Assembly: GCF_014650895.1 (NCBI RefSeq)
Contig: NZ_BMVV01000042.1
Location: 1-33,384, forward strand
Reading direction: 5' to 3'
Source: Streptomyces omiyaensis
GTDB taxonomy: Bacteria; Actinomycetota; Actinomycetes; Streptomycetales; Streptomycetaceae
Length of the DNA stretch: 33,384 nt
Shown here: piece by piece, positions 1 to 9,092 of the stretch
Position numbering within the stretch: position 1 is the stretch's first letter
Layout of the letters: every line of letters starts with the position of its first letter
Notes under the pieces: generated by a model
Database searches by the model: none
Seen by the model: the letters and a program-made list of their open reading frames with translations, nothing else
Told to the model about the DNA's origin: nothing
Made by a program: the position numbers and the translations under genes

Positions 1-204
1 CTTCGTTCCCGTTTCCGGGCCCTCCGGGCGCTTCCTTCGTTCCCGACTCTATCAGATCTTTCCGACCCGATTTCCTCGGTGCTTTCCGGTCCCGAATTCG
101 ATTTCCTCGGGGCCTTCCGGCGCTTTCCGACTTTATCAGAATCATTTTCGGCTACCTAATCGGCGGCTTTTTTTGATTCGTGATGAGAATCGGGAGTGAG
201 TCAG

Positions 205-234
205 ACTCTAGTTGATTACTGCCGAGCTGTCCAG
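205..234 (-). promoter_or_regulatory. Possible second rrn promoter
   Basis: On the minus strand CTGGAC (234-229), an 18-base spacer and TAGAGT (210-205) could form a second, weaker promoter. Streptomyces rrn operons usually have several tandem promoters. The -35 overlaps the inverted repeat GAGCTG-TC-CAGCTC (224-237). Confidence 0.45.
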
Positions 235-251
235 CTCTAGGCAACCATCCG

Positions 252-280
252 AATCTACCTCCCCGCGTCCACCGTGTCAA
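252..280 (-). promoter_or_regulatory. Main rrn promoter, consensus -35/-10
   Basis: On the minus strand a perfect TTGACA (280-275) is followed after 17 bases by TAGATT (257-252), an almost ideal housekeeping (HrdB-type) promoter. An A-rich run (GAAAAAG) lies just upstream of the -35. The direction is leftward, toward the rrn leader. Confidence 0.8.
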
Positions 281-350
281 CGGCTTTTTCGGGTACCGGA
301 GGACAGTACCAGCTTCTCGGGGCCCCACGCACATCGGCGCGGTGCGGTGC

Positions 351-968
351 TCAGGCGGGGAACACGGACGGCGGGGTGTCCAGGTCCTCCAGCTCGACTC
401 CGGGGGCGGCGAGGACGACGTCGCCGGCGATGTGGACGGTGTGGCGCTCCCCCGTGTCGAGGGTGCTGACCTGGTACGCGTCGACGGTCAGCGGGCCGTG
501 GTCGGTGGGGTGGACCTCGCTCGTCAGGAGGGCCCAGGACTGGTCGACGGTGAGGGGGGCGAGGACCGGGTCCGTGAAGGCGACCAGGCGGACGCGGGTC
601 TCGGGGGCGCCCGGGGCGAGGCGCAGCAGGCGGGTGAGGGCGACCAGGAACGCCGGGGAGGTACCGGTGAAGGCGTGGGCGCGGACGTTGCCCTCGGTGG
701 CGTGGGTGCCGGTGGGGTCCGTGCGGACCCAGGTCACGCCGTCGAGGGCGGCGCCGCGGACCTGCCAGCTCGCCGCGTGGAGCTCCAGCCGGATGGGACG
801 GCCGAGCGCGTCGACGGCCAGGTCGACGGAGCCCGCGTGGTCACCGGCGGGGGTGGTGGTCTGCGAGACGTAGCGCCAGCCGGAGGGGCCGGGGGCGCAG
901 TGGAAGTGTTCCTCGCCGAGGGGTGTGTGGTCGTGGGGGTCGTGGAGCGAGTAGCGGCCGCGGGGCAT
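351..968 (-). CDS. Conserved hypothetical protein (205 aa)
   Basis: A 205-residue protein that I do not recognise as a named family. It has no signal peptide or membrane segment and looks like a compact, beta-rich cytoplasmic protein. The N-terminus is rich in His and Asp (HDPHDHTPLGEEHFHC), which could bind a metal, but no known metal motif is complete. Strong G/C third-position bias supports real coding. The ATG at 966-968 is preceded by a weak GAGG. It lies 101 bases downstream of ahcY, behind a strong terminator hairpin, so it is probably expressed mainly by read-through or from its own weak promoter. Its end is 70 bases from the rrn promoter, which reads the same way, so transcription could run on into the rRNA operon. 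Confidence 0.75.
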   Translation of the reverse strand: MPRGRYSLHDPHDHTPLGEEHFHCAPGPSGWRYVSQTTTPAGDHAGSVDLAVDALGRPIRLELHAASWQVRGAALDGVTWVRTDPTGTHATEGNVRAHAFTGTSPAFLVALTRLLRLAPGAPETRVRLVAFTDPVLAPLTVDQSWALLTSEVHPTDHGPLTVDAYQVSTLDTGERHTVHIAGDVVLAAPGVELEDLDTPPSVFPA

Positions 969-1000
969 GGGTCCTCGGGGGAAGGAGAAGGAGGGACGGG

Positions 1001-1034
1001 GCAGGCCCCCGGCACGGGGGTGCCGGGGGCCTGC
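1001..1034 (-). terminator. Terminator after ahcY
   Basis: A perfect 15-bp inverted repeat: GCAGGCCCCCGGCAC (1001-1015), GGGG loop, and its complement (1020-1034). There is no U-tract, which is usual for Streptomyces terminators. It sits 36 bases past the ahcY stop. Confidence 0.85.
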
Positions 1035-1069
1035 GTGGGTCGCCTGGGGCGCGTCGGGCGCCGGTGGCG

Positions 1070-2524
<1,455 letters not shown>

Positions 2525-2714
2525 GACGGGTGCTGCTCCTCGTGGGATCGAGTGGCGAGGGTCGGTGTACGGCGCCTGACACCGCGGTCGAGGCACCTGC
2601 GGGCACACGAATGCCCGGGTGGTTCGCGGTGCAGTCGTCGGAGGCCCTCTCTCCCTCGGCCGGCCCCTGGGGGGCCGCCCGACCGCCATCAGCAGCGACG
2701 TCTGGCTCATCACG
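2525..2714 (-). promoter_or_regulatory. Structured 5' leader of ahcY
   Basis: About 190 bases separate a candidate -10 (TAGATT, 2720-2715) from the ahcY start and can fold strongly on the minus strand. Hairpin 1 (2681-2657) pairs CGGCCCC with GGGGCCG around a CCA loop, extended by CGG/CCG past a 1x1 mismatch. Hairpin 2 has an inner stem CGGGCA-N6-TGCCCG (2617-2600), extended by CACC/GGTG across a 2-base bulge, all enclosed by CACCGCG/CGCGGTG. It does not show the conserved core of the known SAH riboswitch as I remember it. GC-rich DNA folds easily, so function is inference. Confidence 0.45.
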
Positions 2715-2720
2715 AATCTA
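2715..2720 (-). promoter_or_regulatory. Candidate -10 of ahcY
   Basis: TAGATT on the minus strand, identical to the rrn -10 at 252-257. No good -35 is visible 16-18 bases upstream. Transcription would start near 2708. Confidence 0.4.
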
Positions 2721-2755
2721 CACCGGTCGGAGCACCGGCCGCAGGCCGTACGGAC

Positions 2756-2793
2756 GAGGCCCCCGGGTGCGCGCGGTGCGCTCCGGGGGCCTC
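2756..2793 (-). terminator. Terminator after the cation diffusion facilitator gene
   Basis: A perfect 11-bp inverted repeat, GAGGCCCCCGG (2756-2766) and CCGGGGGCCTC (2783-2793), with a 16-base loop. It lies 31 bases past the transporter stop and before the ahcY promoter region, so it isolates the two genes. Confidence 0.8.
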
Positions 2794-2823
2794 ATCAGGA
2801 TGTTCGACGGGTGGTGCGGGGGC

Positions 2824-3789
2824 TCAGTGGCCGGATCCGCCCGGAGTCTTGGCCGGGTTCGCACCCGCGGCGGCCGCGGCGGCGTCGTAGATGTCCGGTT
2901 CCAGGTAGATGACCCGGGCGATCGGGACGGCCGCGCGGATGCGCTCCTCGGCGGCGTTGATGGCGGCGGCGACCTGGGGGGCGGTCTCGTCGGTCGCGAC
3001 GGCGATCTTCGCGGCGACGAGGAGCTCCTCGGGGCCGAGGTGGAGGGTGCGCATGTGGATGAGGCGGGTGACGGTGTCGCCGTCGACGATCGCCTCCTCG
3101 ATCTTCTTCACCTCGTCGAGGCCGGCGGCCTCGCCGAGCAGGAGCGACTTGGTCTCCAGGGCGAGGACGATCGCGATGAGGATGAGCAGGACGCCGATGC
3201 AGAGGGTGCCGATGCCGTCCCAGACGCCGTCGCCGGTGAGGAGGGCGAGGCCCACGCCGCCGAGGGCGAGGACGAGGCCGACGAGGGCGCCGAGGTCCTC
3301 CAGGAGGACGACGGGCAGCTCGGGGGCCTTGGCGCGGCGGACGAACTGCGTCCAGGTCAGGCCGCCTCGGACCGCGTTCGACTCCTTGATGGCGGTGCGG
3401 AAGGAGAAGGACTCGGCGATGATCGCGAAGACCAGGACGCCGACCGGCCAGTACCAGGCCTCGATCGGGTGCGGGTCGTGGATCTTCTCGTAGCCCTCGT
3501 AGATGGCGAACATGCCGCCGACGGAGAAGAGCACGATGGAGACGAGGAAGGCGTAGATGTAGCGCTCGCGCCCGTAGCCGAAGGGGTGCTGGGGGGTGGC
3601 CTCCCGCTGGGCCTTCTTGCCGCCGAGCAGGAGCAGGCCCTGGTTGCCGGAGTCGGCGAGGGAGTGGACGCTCTCGGCGAGCATCGAGGACGAGCCACTG
3701 AAGAGGAACGCCACGAACTTGGCTGCGGCGATCGCGAGGTTGGCGGCGAGGGCCGCCACGATCGCCTTGGTTCCGCCTGACGCGCTCAT
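2824..3789 (-). CDS. Cation diffusion facilitator (CDF) family transporter
   Basis: A 321-residue inner-membrane protein of the CDF family, which exports divalent metals such as zinc, iron or manganese in exchange for protons. Hydrophobic segments occur at about residues 8-30, 80-97, 112-128, 160-180 and 188-212. The transport-site pattern is visible as SVHSLADSGNQ (H42, D46) in helix 2 and LLEDLGALVG in helix 5. The cytoplasmic C-terminal domain (about 215-300) has the ferredoxin-like fold of the family. The tail is Ala-rich. The ATG at 3787-3789 lies 72 bases downstream of the manA stop, so the two are probably co-transcribed. The metal cannot be told from sequence. ManA is a zinc enzyme, but a functional link is speculation. 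Confidence 0.92.
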   Translation of the reverse strand: MSASGGTKAIVAALAANLAIAAAKFVAFLFSGSSSMLAESVHSLADSGNQGLLLLGGKKAQREATPQHPFGYGRERYIYAFLVSIVLFSVGGMFAIYEGYEKIHDPHPIEAWYWPVGVLVFAIIAESFSFRTAIKESNAVRGGLTWTQFVRRAKAPELPVVLLEDLGALVGLVLALGGVGLALLTGDGVWDGIGTLCIGVLLILIAIVLALETKSLLLGEAAGLDEVKKIEEAIVDGDTVTRLIHMRTLHLGPEELLVAAKIAVATDETAPQVAAAINAAEERIRAAVPIARVIYLEPDIYDAAAAAAGANPAKTPGGSGH

Positions 3790-3861
3790 GGGTCTGTCTG
3801 TTCCCTTCGTCGGTGCTCCGGCCCGGTGACCGAGGCCGCGGTACGGCCGGTCATTGTTGCA

Positions 3862-5013
3862 TCAGGCCACGACGGTGGCGCGGAACACGGTGCCCGCTCC
3901 GGACAGTTCGACGGACTCGCCGGCGGGGACGAAGGCCGATTCACCCGGGCCCAGGACGATTTCGCCCGCTTTCGGGTGGCCGGCGGTGGCGAGCAGGATC
4001 TGCGGGGTGCCGGCGGTCAGGTCGGTGGGGACGGCGCCCTCGGCCCGGACGAGGCGGGAGAGCCGGAACTCGTCGATGGGGGTCTCGTAGACCTCCTCGC
4101 CCGTCGGGGAGGCCTCGGGGCGCAGGACGGCGGGGTCGCCGGGCTCCAGGCGGACGACCCGGAGGAGCTCGGGGACGTCGACGTGCTTGGGGGTGAGGCC
4201 GCAGCGGAGCACGTTGTCGCTGTTGGCCATGATCTCGACGCCGAGGCCGGAGACGTAGGCGTGCGGGACGCCGGCGCCCAGGTAGAGGGCCTCGCCGGGC
4301 TGGAGCCGGACGTGGTGGAGGAGCATCGCGGCGATGACGCCGGGGTCGCCCGGGAAGTGGTGGGCGAGGACGGCGTACGGGGCGAGGTCGCCGCCCAGCC
4401 GGTCCGCGGCCTCGGCGGCCTCGGTGACGGTCTGCGCCATCTCCTCCGGGTCGGCGGTGAGCAGGGCCGTGAGGACCTCGCGGAGGGCGGCCTCCTCCGG
4501 GTGGGCGAGGAGGAGGTCGGCGTACGGCTTGAGGGAGTCGACGCCGAGGGCGGCGAGGGTGCCGGCGGCCTCGGCGGGCGCCCGGAATCCGCAGAACCCT
4601 TCGAAGGGGGTCAGCGCGCAGATCATCTCGGGCTTGTGGTTGGTGTCCTTGTACGTGCGGTGCGGCGCGTCGACCGGGATGCCGGCGGCCTCCTCGGCGG
4701 CGAACCCGGCGCGGGCCTGCTCCAGGTCGGGGTGGACCTGGAGGGAGAGCGGGGCGCCGGCGGCCAGGAGCTTGAGGAGGAAGGGCAGGCGGGGGCCGAA
4801 CTTCTCGACGGCGGCGGCGCCCAGTTCGCGTACCGGGTCGGCCTCGATCAGCTCGTTGAGCGGTCCTCGGGCGGTCAGCGAGGGAGCACCGGGGTGCGCG
4901 CCCATCCACATCTCGGCCTGCGGCTCGCCGGTGGGGGCGGTGCCGAGCAGTTCCGGGATGGCCGTCGTGGATCCCCAGGCGTAGGGGCGGACGGCGTTGA
5001 CGAGGCGTTCCAT
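3862..5013 (-). CDS. manA: Mannose-6-phosphate isomerase, class I
   Basis: Interconverts fructose 6-phosphate and mannose 6-phosphate, the first step toward GDP-mannose. It is a cytoplasmic zinc enzyme. The 383-residue protein shows the type I phosphomannose isomerase zinc ligands: QVHP (Q92, H94), KPEM (E129) and the later His in GAGVPHAYVSG (near 271). The C-terminal cupin continues with MANSDNVLRCGLTPKHVDV. The start at 5011-5013 (MERLVNAVRPYAWGS) is the family N-terminus and has AGGAG upstream. It lies between the SIS-domain gene and the CDF gene, all leftward. With ManB and ManC in this window it completes GDP-mannose synthesis. Confidence 0.96.
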   Translation of the reverse strand: MERLVNAVRPYAWGSTTAIPELLGTAPTGEPQAEMWMGAHPGAPSLTARGPLNELIEADPVRELGAAAVEKFGPRLPFLLKLLAAGAPLSLQVHPDLEQARAGFAAEEAAGIPVDAPHRTYKDTNHKPEMICALTPFEGFCGFRAPAEAAGTLAALGVDSLKPYADLLLAHPEEAALREVLTALLTADPEEMAQTVTEAAEAADRLGGDLAPYAVLAHHFPGDPGVIAAMLLHHVRLQPGEALYLGAGVPHAYVSGLGVEIMANSDNVLRCGLTPKHVDVPELLRVVRLEPGDPAVLRPEASPTGEEVYETPIDEFRLSRLVRAEGAVPTDLTAGTPQILLATAGHPKAGEIVLGPGESAFVPAGESVELSGAGTVFRATVVA

Positions 5014-5167
5014 GGTGGCTTCCAGCTCCTCGGGGCGGTGACGGTGACGGTGCCAGACGACAGATGACAGGGGGCGGGTGACACACGGGCGTCCGGAAGC
5101 CGACCGGGGGGTGTCCGGGGCCGTACGCCGGGGGTGCCGCGGCCGGGTCCCCGTGCCGCGCCCGGGG

Positions 5168-6316
5168 TCAGGGGGCCATGTGGCCCGAGGTCGCCAGCGA
5201 GAGGTAGACGGCGGCGAAGTCGGTGACGGCGAGGAGCTCCGCGAGGGTCTCCAGGGCGTCGCCCTCCTCGGGTTCGAGCTCGCTGACGGCGGTGTCGTGG
5301 CCGAGGGCGAGTTCGCGGGCGGCGGGGGCGGCGCTGAGGGCGCCCGCGGGCCGGTCGCGGAGGAGGACGACCCGGGCGCGGGGCGCCTGGCTCTCCTCGA
5401 CGCGGTCGCGGAAGAAGTCGTCGGGGTCGGCCGCGGCGGCGTAGGCGCCGGCGAGGAGGACGCCGTGGGCGGGGAGCGCCTCGGGGAGTTCGGCGGCGAG
5501 GGCGGGGAGGCCGGCGAGTTCGGCGAGGACGGCGGCGAAGCGGCGCCCGGCCGGTCCGGCGGCTTCGCCCTCGGTCCAGACGAGGGGGAGGGACTCGGCG
5601 AGCTCGGCGGCGAGGGTCTTGGCCGGGTTGGAGTAGGTGGCGATGGCGGGGCCGCAGCGCTCGGCGGTGCGGTCGAGCCGGTCGGCGACCCGCTCCAGCG
5701 CCTCGGGCGGGGCCTCGATGAGGCCGACGCGGTCGAGGAGGGCGAGGAGGGGGGTGAAGAGGGCCCAGAGGGCGCCGGGGCTGGCGGCGAGGCTCTCGCC
5801 GTACTCGTCGGGCGCCTCGTGCGGGGCCATCGCCAGCGGGACGAAGAGGCCGCGGGAGCCGCTGACGGCCTCGGAGAGCGGGGAGCCCTCGGGGGCGACG
5901 GCGACGACGGTGATGCCGCGGCGGTACGCCTGCTCGGCGAGGAGCGCGAGGCCGGGCTCGGAGCCGTCGGCGGTGGGGAGGAGGAGCAGGTCCACGGAGC
6001 CGGCCCAGCCGGGCAGGGCCCAGCGCAGGGCGCCGGCGGCGGGTGCGACGCCGGTGGGAGCGAGGCGTACGACGGGGGCGGAGGCGCCGGCGAGGGCGCC
6101 GATCAGGTCGGCGACGCCGGCGGCGGCGGTGCCGGGGCCCGCGACGAGGACGGCGCGGGGCCGGCCCTCGGGGCGGAGGTCGGCGATGCCGGCCTCGGCG
6201 GCGTGGCGGGCGGCGGTGCGGACCCGGGCGCCGGCCTCGGCGGCGCCGCGCAGAAGGCCGCGGCGGTCGGCCAGGGCGAGGGCGTCCGGTGCGTCGAGCA
6301 GGGTCTCGTCCAGCAT
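5168..6316 (-). CDS. SIS-domain protein, phosphoglucose/phosphomannose isomerase-like
   Basis: A 382-residue protein related to the archaeal/actinobacterial bifunctional phosphoglucose/phosphomannose isomerase family. It has two sugar-isomerase (SIS) folds, which bind phosphosugars. The N-terminal SIS domain starts at about residue 50 (AVLVAGPGTAAAGVADLIGAL). The second half contains YSNPAKTLAAELAESLP, the usual NPAK segment of the family. The active-site acid and His residues are not obvious by eye, so isomerase activity is not assured and it could be a regulatory sugar-phosphate sensor. The ATG at 6314-6316 (MLDETLLD) is preferred. The frame is open another 69 codons upstream, but that part is Arg/His/Pro-rich and repetitive. 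Its place between manB/Trm112 and manA is shared with mycobacteria. Confidence 0.85.
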   Translation of the reverse strand: MLDETLLDAPDALALADRRGLLRGAAEAGARVRTAARHAAEAGIADLRPEGRPRAVLVAGPGTAAAGVADLIGALAGASAPVVRLAPTGVAPAAGALRWALPGWAGSVDLLLLPTADGSEPGLALLAEQAYRRGITVVAVAPEGSPLSEAVSGSRGLFVPLAMAPHEAPDEYGESLAASPGALWALFTPLLALLDRVGLIEAPPEALERVADRLDRTAERCGPAIATYSNPAKTLAAELAESLPLVWTEGEAAGPAGRRFAAVLAELAGLPALAAELPEALPAHGVLLAGAYAAAADPDDFFRDRVEESQAPRARVVLLRDRPAGALSAAPAARELALGHDTAVSELEPEEGDALETLAELLAVTDFAAVYLSLATSGHMAP

Positions 6317-6575
6317 GTGGCGGGCCTCCTGGGCGGGCGCGGTGTGCCGTGCGGCGCGGCGCGGGTGCGGTGCGGCGTGCGGCGCGGCGCGGGTGTGGAT
6401 GCGGTGCGGGCGCTCCGGGTGGGTGTCCCTGGGGTCGGGCGTCGCCCCGGGGGTCTGTGCCCACCCGTTCCGCCCTCGCGGAACGCCTGCCCGCGAAGCG
6501 CCCGTGGGGCGCCCGCCCACCAAGCTCTCGTGGGGCGCCCGTGGGGCGTCTGTCCGCGGAGGGGTCGCGGGGCGG
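6317..6575. repeat. Repeat-rich spacer between the SIS gene and the Trm112-like gene
   Basis: A 259-base gap with two sets of short direct repeats. TGCGGCGCGGCGCGGGTG occurs at 6350-6367 and 6378-6395. CGTGGGGCGCCCG occurs at 6503-6515 and 6529-6541, with a variant at 6540-6552. No gene is supported here. Confidence 0.6.
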
Positions 6576-6758
6576 TCAGGCGGGGCGGCGGGCTTCGTCC
6601 ACCAGGAGGACGGGGATGGCGTCGCGCACGGGGTAGGCGAGGCCGCAGTCGGGGGACGTGCAGACCAGCTCGGGGGTCTCGTCCGCCGTGCGGTCGTTCA
6701 GCGGAGCGTGGCAGGCCGGGCAGGCCAGGATCTCCAGGAGGCCGGCTTCGAGCGGCAT
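6576..6758 (-). CDS. Trm112-family zinc-ribbon protein
   Basis: A 60-residue protein of the Trm112/YcaR family. Four cysteines form a zinc ribbon: CPAC (C13, C16) and C33-N4-C38. The core LLEILACPACHAPL and AYPVRDAIPVLL are typical. Eukaryotic Trm112 activates methyltransferases. In bacteria the role is unsettled, though a partner-binding or stabilising job is likely. The start at 6756-6758 fits the family length. It lies 116 bases downstream of manB and 259 bases upstream of the SIS gene, all leftward. Confidence 0.92.
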   Translation of the reverse strand: MPLEAGLLEILACPACHAPLNDRTADETPELVCTSPDCGLAYPVRDAIPVLLVDEARRPA

Positions 6759-6874
6759 GGGGTGTCCCTTCGTACCAAGTGAATGGTGCTGGTCAGCCTA
6801 CCGCCGGGGGCGGGGAGTCGCGGCTCGGCGAGCGGCGGCTCCCCGCCCCCGGGGCGGGGCGGGCGGGTGTCGGG

Positions 6875-8236
6875 TCAGGCGCGGACGAGGGCGAGGACCT
6901 CGTCGCGGACCGCGGCCATGGTGGCCGCGTCGCGGGCCTCGACGTTGAGGCGGAGCAGCGGCTCGGTGTTGGACGGGCGGAGGTTGAACCACCAGTCGGC
7001 GGCGGCGACGGTGAGGCCGTCGAGCTCGTCGAGGGTGACGCCGTCCCGGCCGGCGTAGGCGGCCTTGACCGCGGCGGTCCTGGCGGCCTGGTCGGCGACG
7101 GTGGAGTTGATCTCGCCGGAGCCGGTGTAGCGGTCGTAGGCGGCGACGAGCTCGGAGAGCGGGCCCTCCTGGCCGCCGAGGGCGGCGAGGACGTGGAGGG
7201 CGGCGAGCATGCCGGTGTCGGCGTTCCAGAAGTCCTTGAAGTAGTAGTGCGCCGAGTGCTCGCCGCCGAAGATCGCCCCGGACTTCGCCATCTCCTCCTT
7301 GATGAAGGAGTGGCCGACGCGGGTGCGGACGGGGGCGCCGCCGTTCTCGCGGACGACCTCGGGGACCGACCAGGAGGTGATCAGGTTGTGGATGATCGTT
7401 CCGCCGGGGTGCTTGGCGAGCTCGCGGGCGGCGACGAGGGCGGTGATCGCGGAGGGGGAGACCGGCTCGCCGCGCTCGTCGACGACGAAGCAGCGGTCGG
7501 CGTCGCCGTCGAAGGCCAGGCCGAGGTCGGCGCCCTCGGCGCGGACGCGGGCCTGGAGGTCGACGATGTTCTTCGGGTCGAGCGGGTTGGCCTCGTGGTG
7601 GGGGAAGGTGCCGTCGAGCTCGAAGTACATCGGCACGGTGTCGAGCGGGAGGCCGTCGAAGACGGTGGGGACGGTGTGGCCGCCCATGCCGTTGCCGGCG
7701 TCGACGACGACCTTGAGCGGGCGGATCGCGGTGAGGTCGACCAGCGCCTTGAGGTGGCCGGCGTAGTCGGCCAGGGTGTCCCGCTCGGTGACGGTGCCGG
7801 TGGTGGCGGCGGCCTCGGGGGCGCCCTCCTCCAGCCAGCGCTCGGCGAGGGCGCGGATGTCGGCGAGGCCGGTGTCCTGGCCGACGGGGGCGGCGCCGGC
7901 GCGGCACATCTTGATGCCGTTGTACTGGGCCGGGTTGTGCGAGGCGGTGAACATCGCGCCGGGCAGGCCGAGGCTGCCGGAGGCGAAGTACAGCTGGTCC
8001 GTGGAGCAGAGCCCGATGAGGGTGACGTCGGCGCCGAGGCGGGTCGCGCCGCGCGCGAAGGCGTCGGCGAGGCCGGGCGAGGAGGGGCGCATGTCATGGC
8101 CGACGACGATGGCGTCGGCGTCCGTCACCCGGACGAAGGCGGCGCCGAAGAGTTCGGCGAGCTCCTCGTCCCACTGGTCCGGGACCACCCCGCGGACGTC
8201 GTACGCCTTCACGATCTGCGACAGATCGGCAGTCAC
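6875..8236 (-). CDS. manB: Phosphomannomutase (alpha-D-phosphohexomutase family)
   Basis: Converts mannose 6-phosphate to mannose 1-phosphate, the second step to GDP-mannose, and may also act on glucose phosphates. The 453-residue protein has the phosphoserine loop TASHNP (S99), the metal loop DGDADRCFVVDE, the sugar-binding GEHSAHYYF and the C-terminal phosphate-binding RPSNTEPLLRLN. The start is a GTG at 8234-8236, set by GGAGGG eight bases upstream. An open extension further upstream is excluded by this site. It is preceded by the DUF3499 gene (126 bases) and followed by the Trm112-like gene. Confidence 0.96.
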   Translation of the reverse strand: MTADLSQIVKAYDVRGVVPDQWDEELAELFGAAFVRVTDADAIVVGHDMRPSSPGLADAFARGATRLGADVTLIGLCSTDQLYFASGSLGLPGAMFTASHNPAQYNGIKMCRAGAAPVGQDTGLADIRALAERWLEEGAPEAAATTGTVTERDTLADYAGHLKALVDLTAIRPLKVVVDAGNGMGGHTVPTVFDGLPLDTVPMYFELDGTFPHHEANPLDPKNIVDLQARVRAEGADLGLAFDGDADRCFVVDERGEPVSPSAITALVAARELAKHPGGTIIHNLITSWSVPEVVRENGGAPVRTRVGHSFIKEEMAKSGAIFGGEHSAHYYFKDFWNADTGMLAALHVLAALGGQEGPLSELVAAYDRYTGSGEINSTVADQAARTAAVKAAYAGRDGVTLDELDGLTVAAADWWFNLRPSNTEPLLRLNVEARDAATMAAVRDEVLALVRA

Positions 8237-8362
8237 GGATCCACCCTCCTGAGTTCTCGGCACGCGTGTGCGGCGCGTGTGCGGAACGCCCAAACTACCC
8301 GGGACGGGGGTGGGGCACTCGGGCGGTGGCCGGTTGTGGACGTCCGCCCGGGCGCGACGGGA

Positions 8363-8743
8363 TCAGTTGTCGGGGGAGCGGAGCACCCGGAGGTGTCCGC
8401 GGCGGCCGACCTCCATGGGGTCGCCGCCCCGGCCCGTGCCGGGCTTGCCGGCCTCGGCGGCGCGCTCCGGGGGGCGGGCCGCCTCCCGGACCGCGTTGGC
8501 CAGGGCCTCCAGGTCGTCGCCGCTGGGGCGGGTGGGGGCGGAACCGTCGGAGAGCCGCACGACCTCCCAGCCGCGCGGGGCGGTGAGGCGCTCGCTGTGC
8601 TCGGCGCACAGGTCGTAGCAGTGGGGCTCGGCGTAGGTGGCGAGCGGGCCGAGGACCGCGGTCGAGTCGGCATAGACGTACGTCAGTGTCGCGACGGCAG
8701 GGCGGCCGCACGCAGTGCGCGAACAGCGACGTACAGGGCTCAC
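8363..8743 (-). CDS. DUF3499 family protein, zinc-ribbon-like
   Basis: A 126-residue actinobacterial protein of unknown function. The N-terminus has a probable metal site: C7-N4-C12 and C42-N3-C46, with H49 nearby (YAEPHCYDLCAEHSERL). The C-terminal half is polar and probably flexible. The GTG at 8741-8743 has no Shine-Dalgarno sequence. TACCGT lies 8 bases upstream (8757-8752), so the mRNA may be leaderless. It is the first gene of the leftward manB/manA group. Adjacency to manB is kept in mycobacteria. Confidence 0.9.
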   Translation of the reverse strand: MSPVRRCSRTACGRPAVATLTYVYADSTAVLGPLATYAEPHCYDLCAEHSERLTAPRGWEVVRLSDGSAPTRPSGDDLEALANAVREAARPPERAAEAGKPGTGRGGDPMEVGRRGHLRVLRSPDN

Positions 8744-9089
8744 GACGTTGGACGGTACCGCACTCTTGAGCGGGCCGCGACGACTCTCCCCCAGGTCACT
8801 CCACCGTGTCGCGGTGTGACGTCGGACACCCCCGTTCGGGTGGTGCCCGCTCTGACCTGCGGAGCAAGGGGCGCAAGGGGGGTGGCACAGGGGGCGATCC
8901 GGACAGAGAGAGGGAGAAATCCGGTCAGGCGCGGCCGGATGGCCGATCGCCGGTGGGTGCCGAATCGTTCCCCCGGACAGCCGGAATGTTCAGGTTTCGA
9001 CAGGGGCGGGGGGCGGGCGGGGCCGGGGCGCGCCGATCCGCCGGTCCACGCCACGGTGCGGAGTGACCCAGGAGAGTTACGCTGCGTCA
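8744..9089. promoter_or_regulatory. Divergent promoter region, DUF3499 / metallopeptidase-like gene
   Basis: A 346-base gap without a supported gene. Each side ends in a leaderless-type -10: TACCGT for the leftward DUF3499 gene (8752-8757) and TACGCT (9078-9083) for the rightward gene. A small hairpin, CACCC-N6-GGGTG (8827-8842), lies between. Open frames crossing it are Arg/Pro-rich and look like non-coding GC-rich sequence. Confidence 0.5.
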
Positions 9090-9092
9090 GTG

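Larger units (their letters stand above)
1..290 (-). promoter_or_regulatory. rRNA operon promoter and 5' leader region (16S gene lies left of the window)
   Basis: Read on the minus strand, this AT-richer stretch matches what I remember of Streptomyces rrn upstream regions: a strong promoter followed by degenerate direct repeats before the 16S gene. Repeats seen on the + strand are CGATTTCCTCGG-NGC-YTTCCGG at 68-89 and 99-120 (31-base period), a CGACTYTATCAGA motif at 44-56 and 128-140 (TCTGATARAGTCG on the minus strand), and CTTCGTTCCC at 1-10 and 35-44. Several could hold extra -10 boxes (TAAAGT, TAGAGT) or processing sites. The region has no coding-like third-position bias. The 16S gene itself is outside the window, so the assignment rests on recognition of the leader. 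Confidence 0.8.

Noticed and set aside
1..159. Open frame reading right from the left edge (52 codons)
   Set aside because: No third-position G/C bias, built of degenerate repeats, and better explained as the rrn leader on the other strand.
2525..2720. Known SAH riboswitch upstream of ahcY
   Set aside because: The conserved core of that riboswitch, as remembered, is not found. Only GAGGAGC near the start is similar, and that is the ribosome-binding site.
8740..9054. Leftward 104-codon frame in the divergent region
   Set aside because: Overlaps the promoter region, has no ribosome-binding site, and has poor codon bias.
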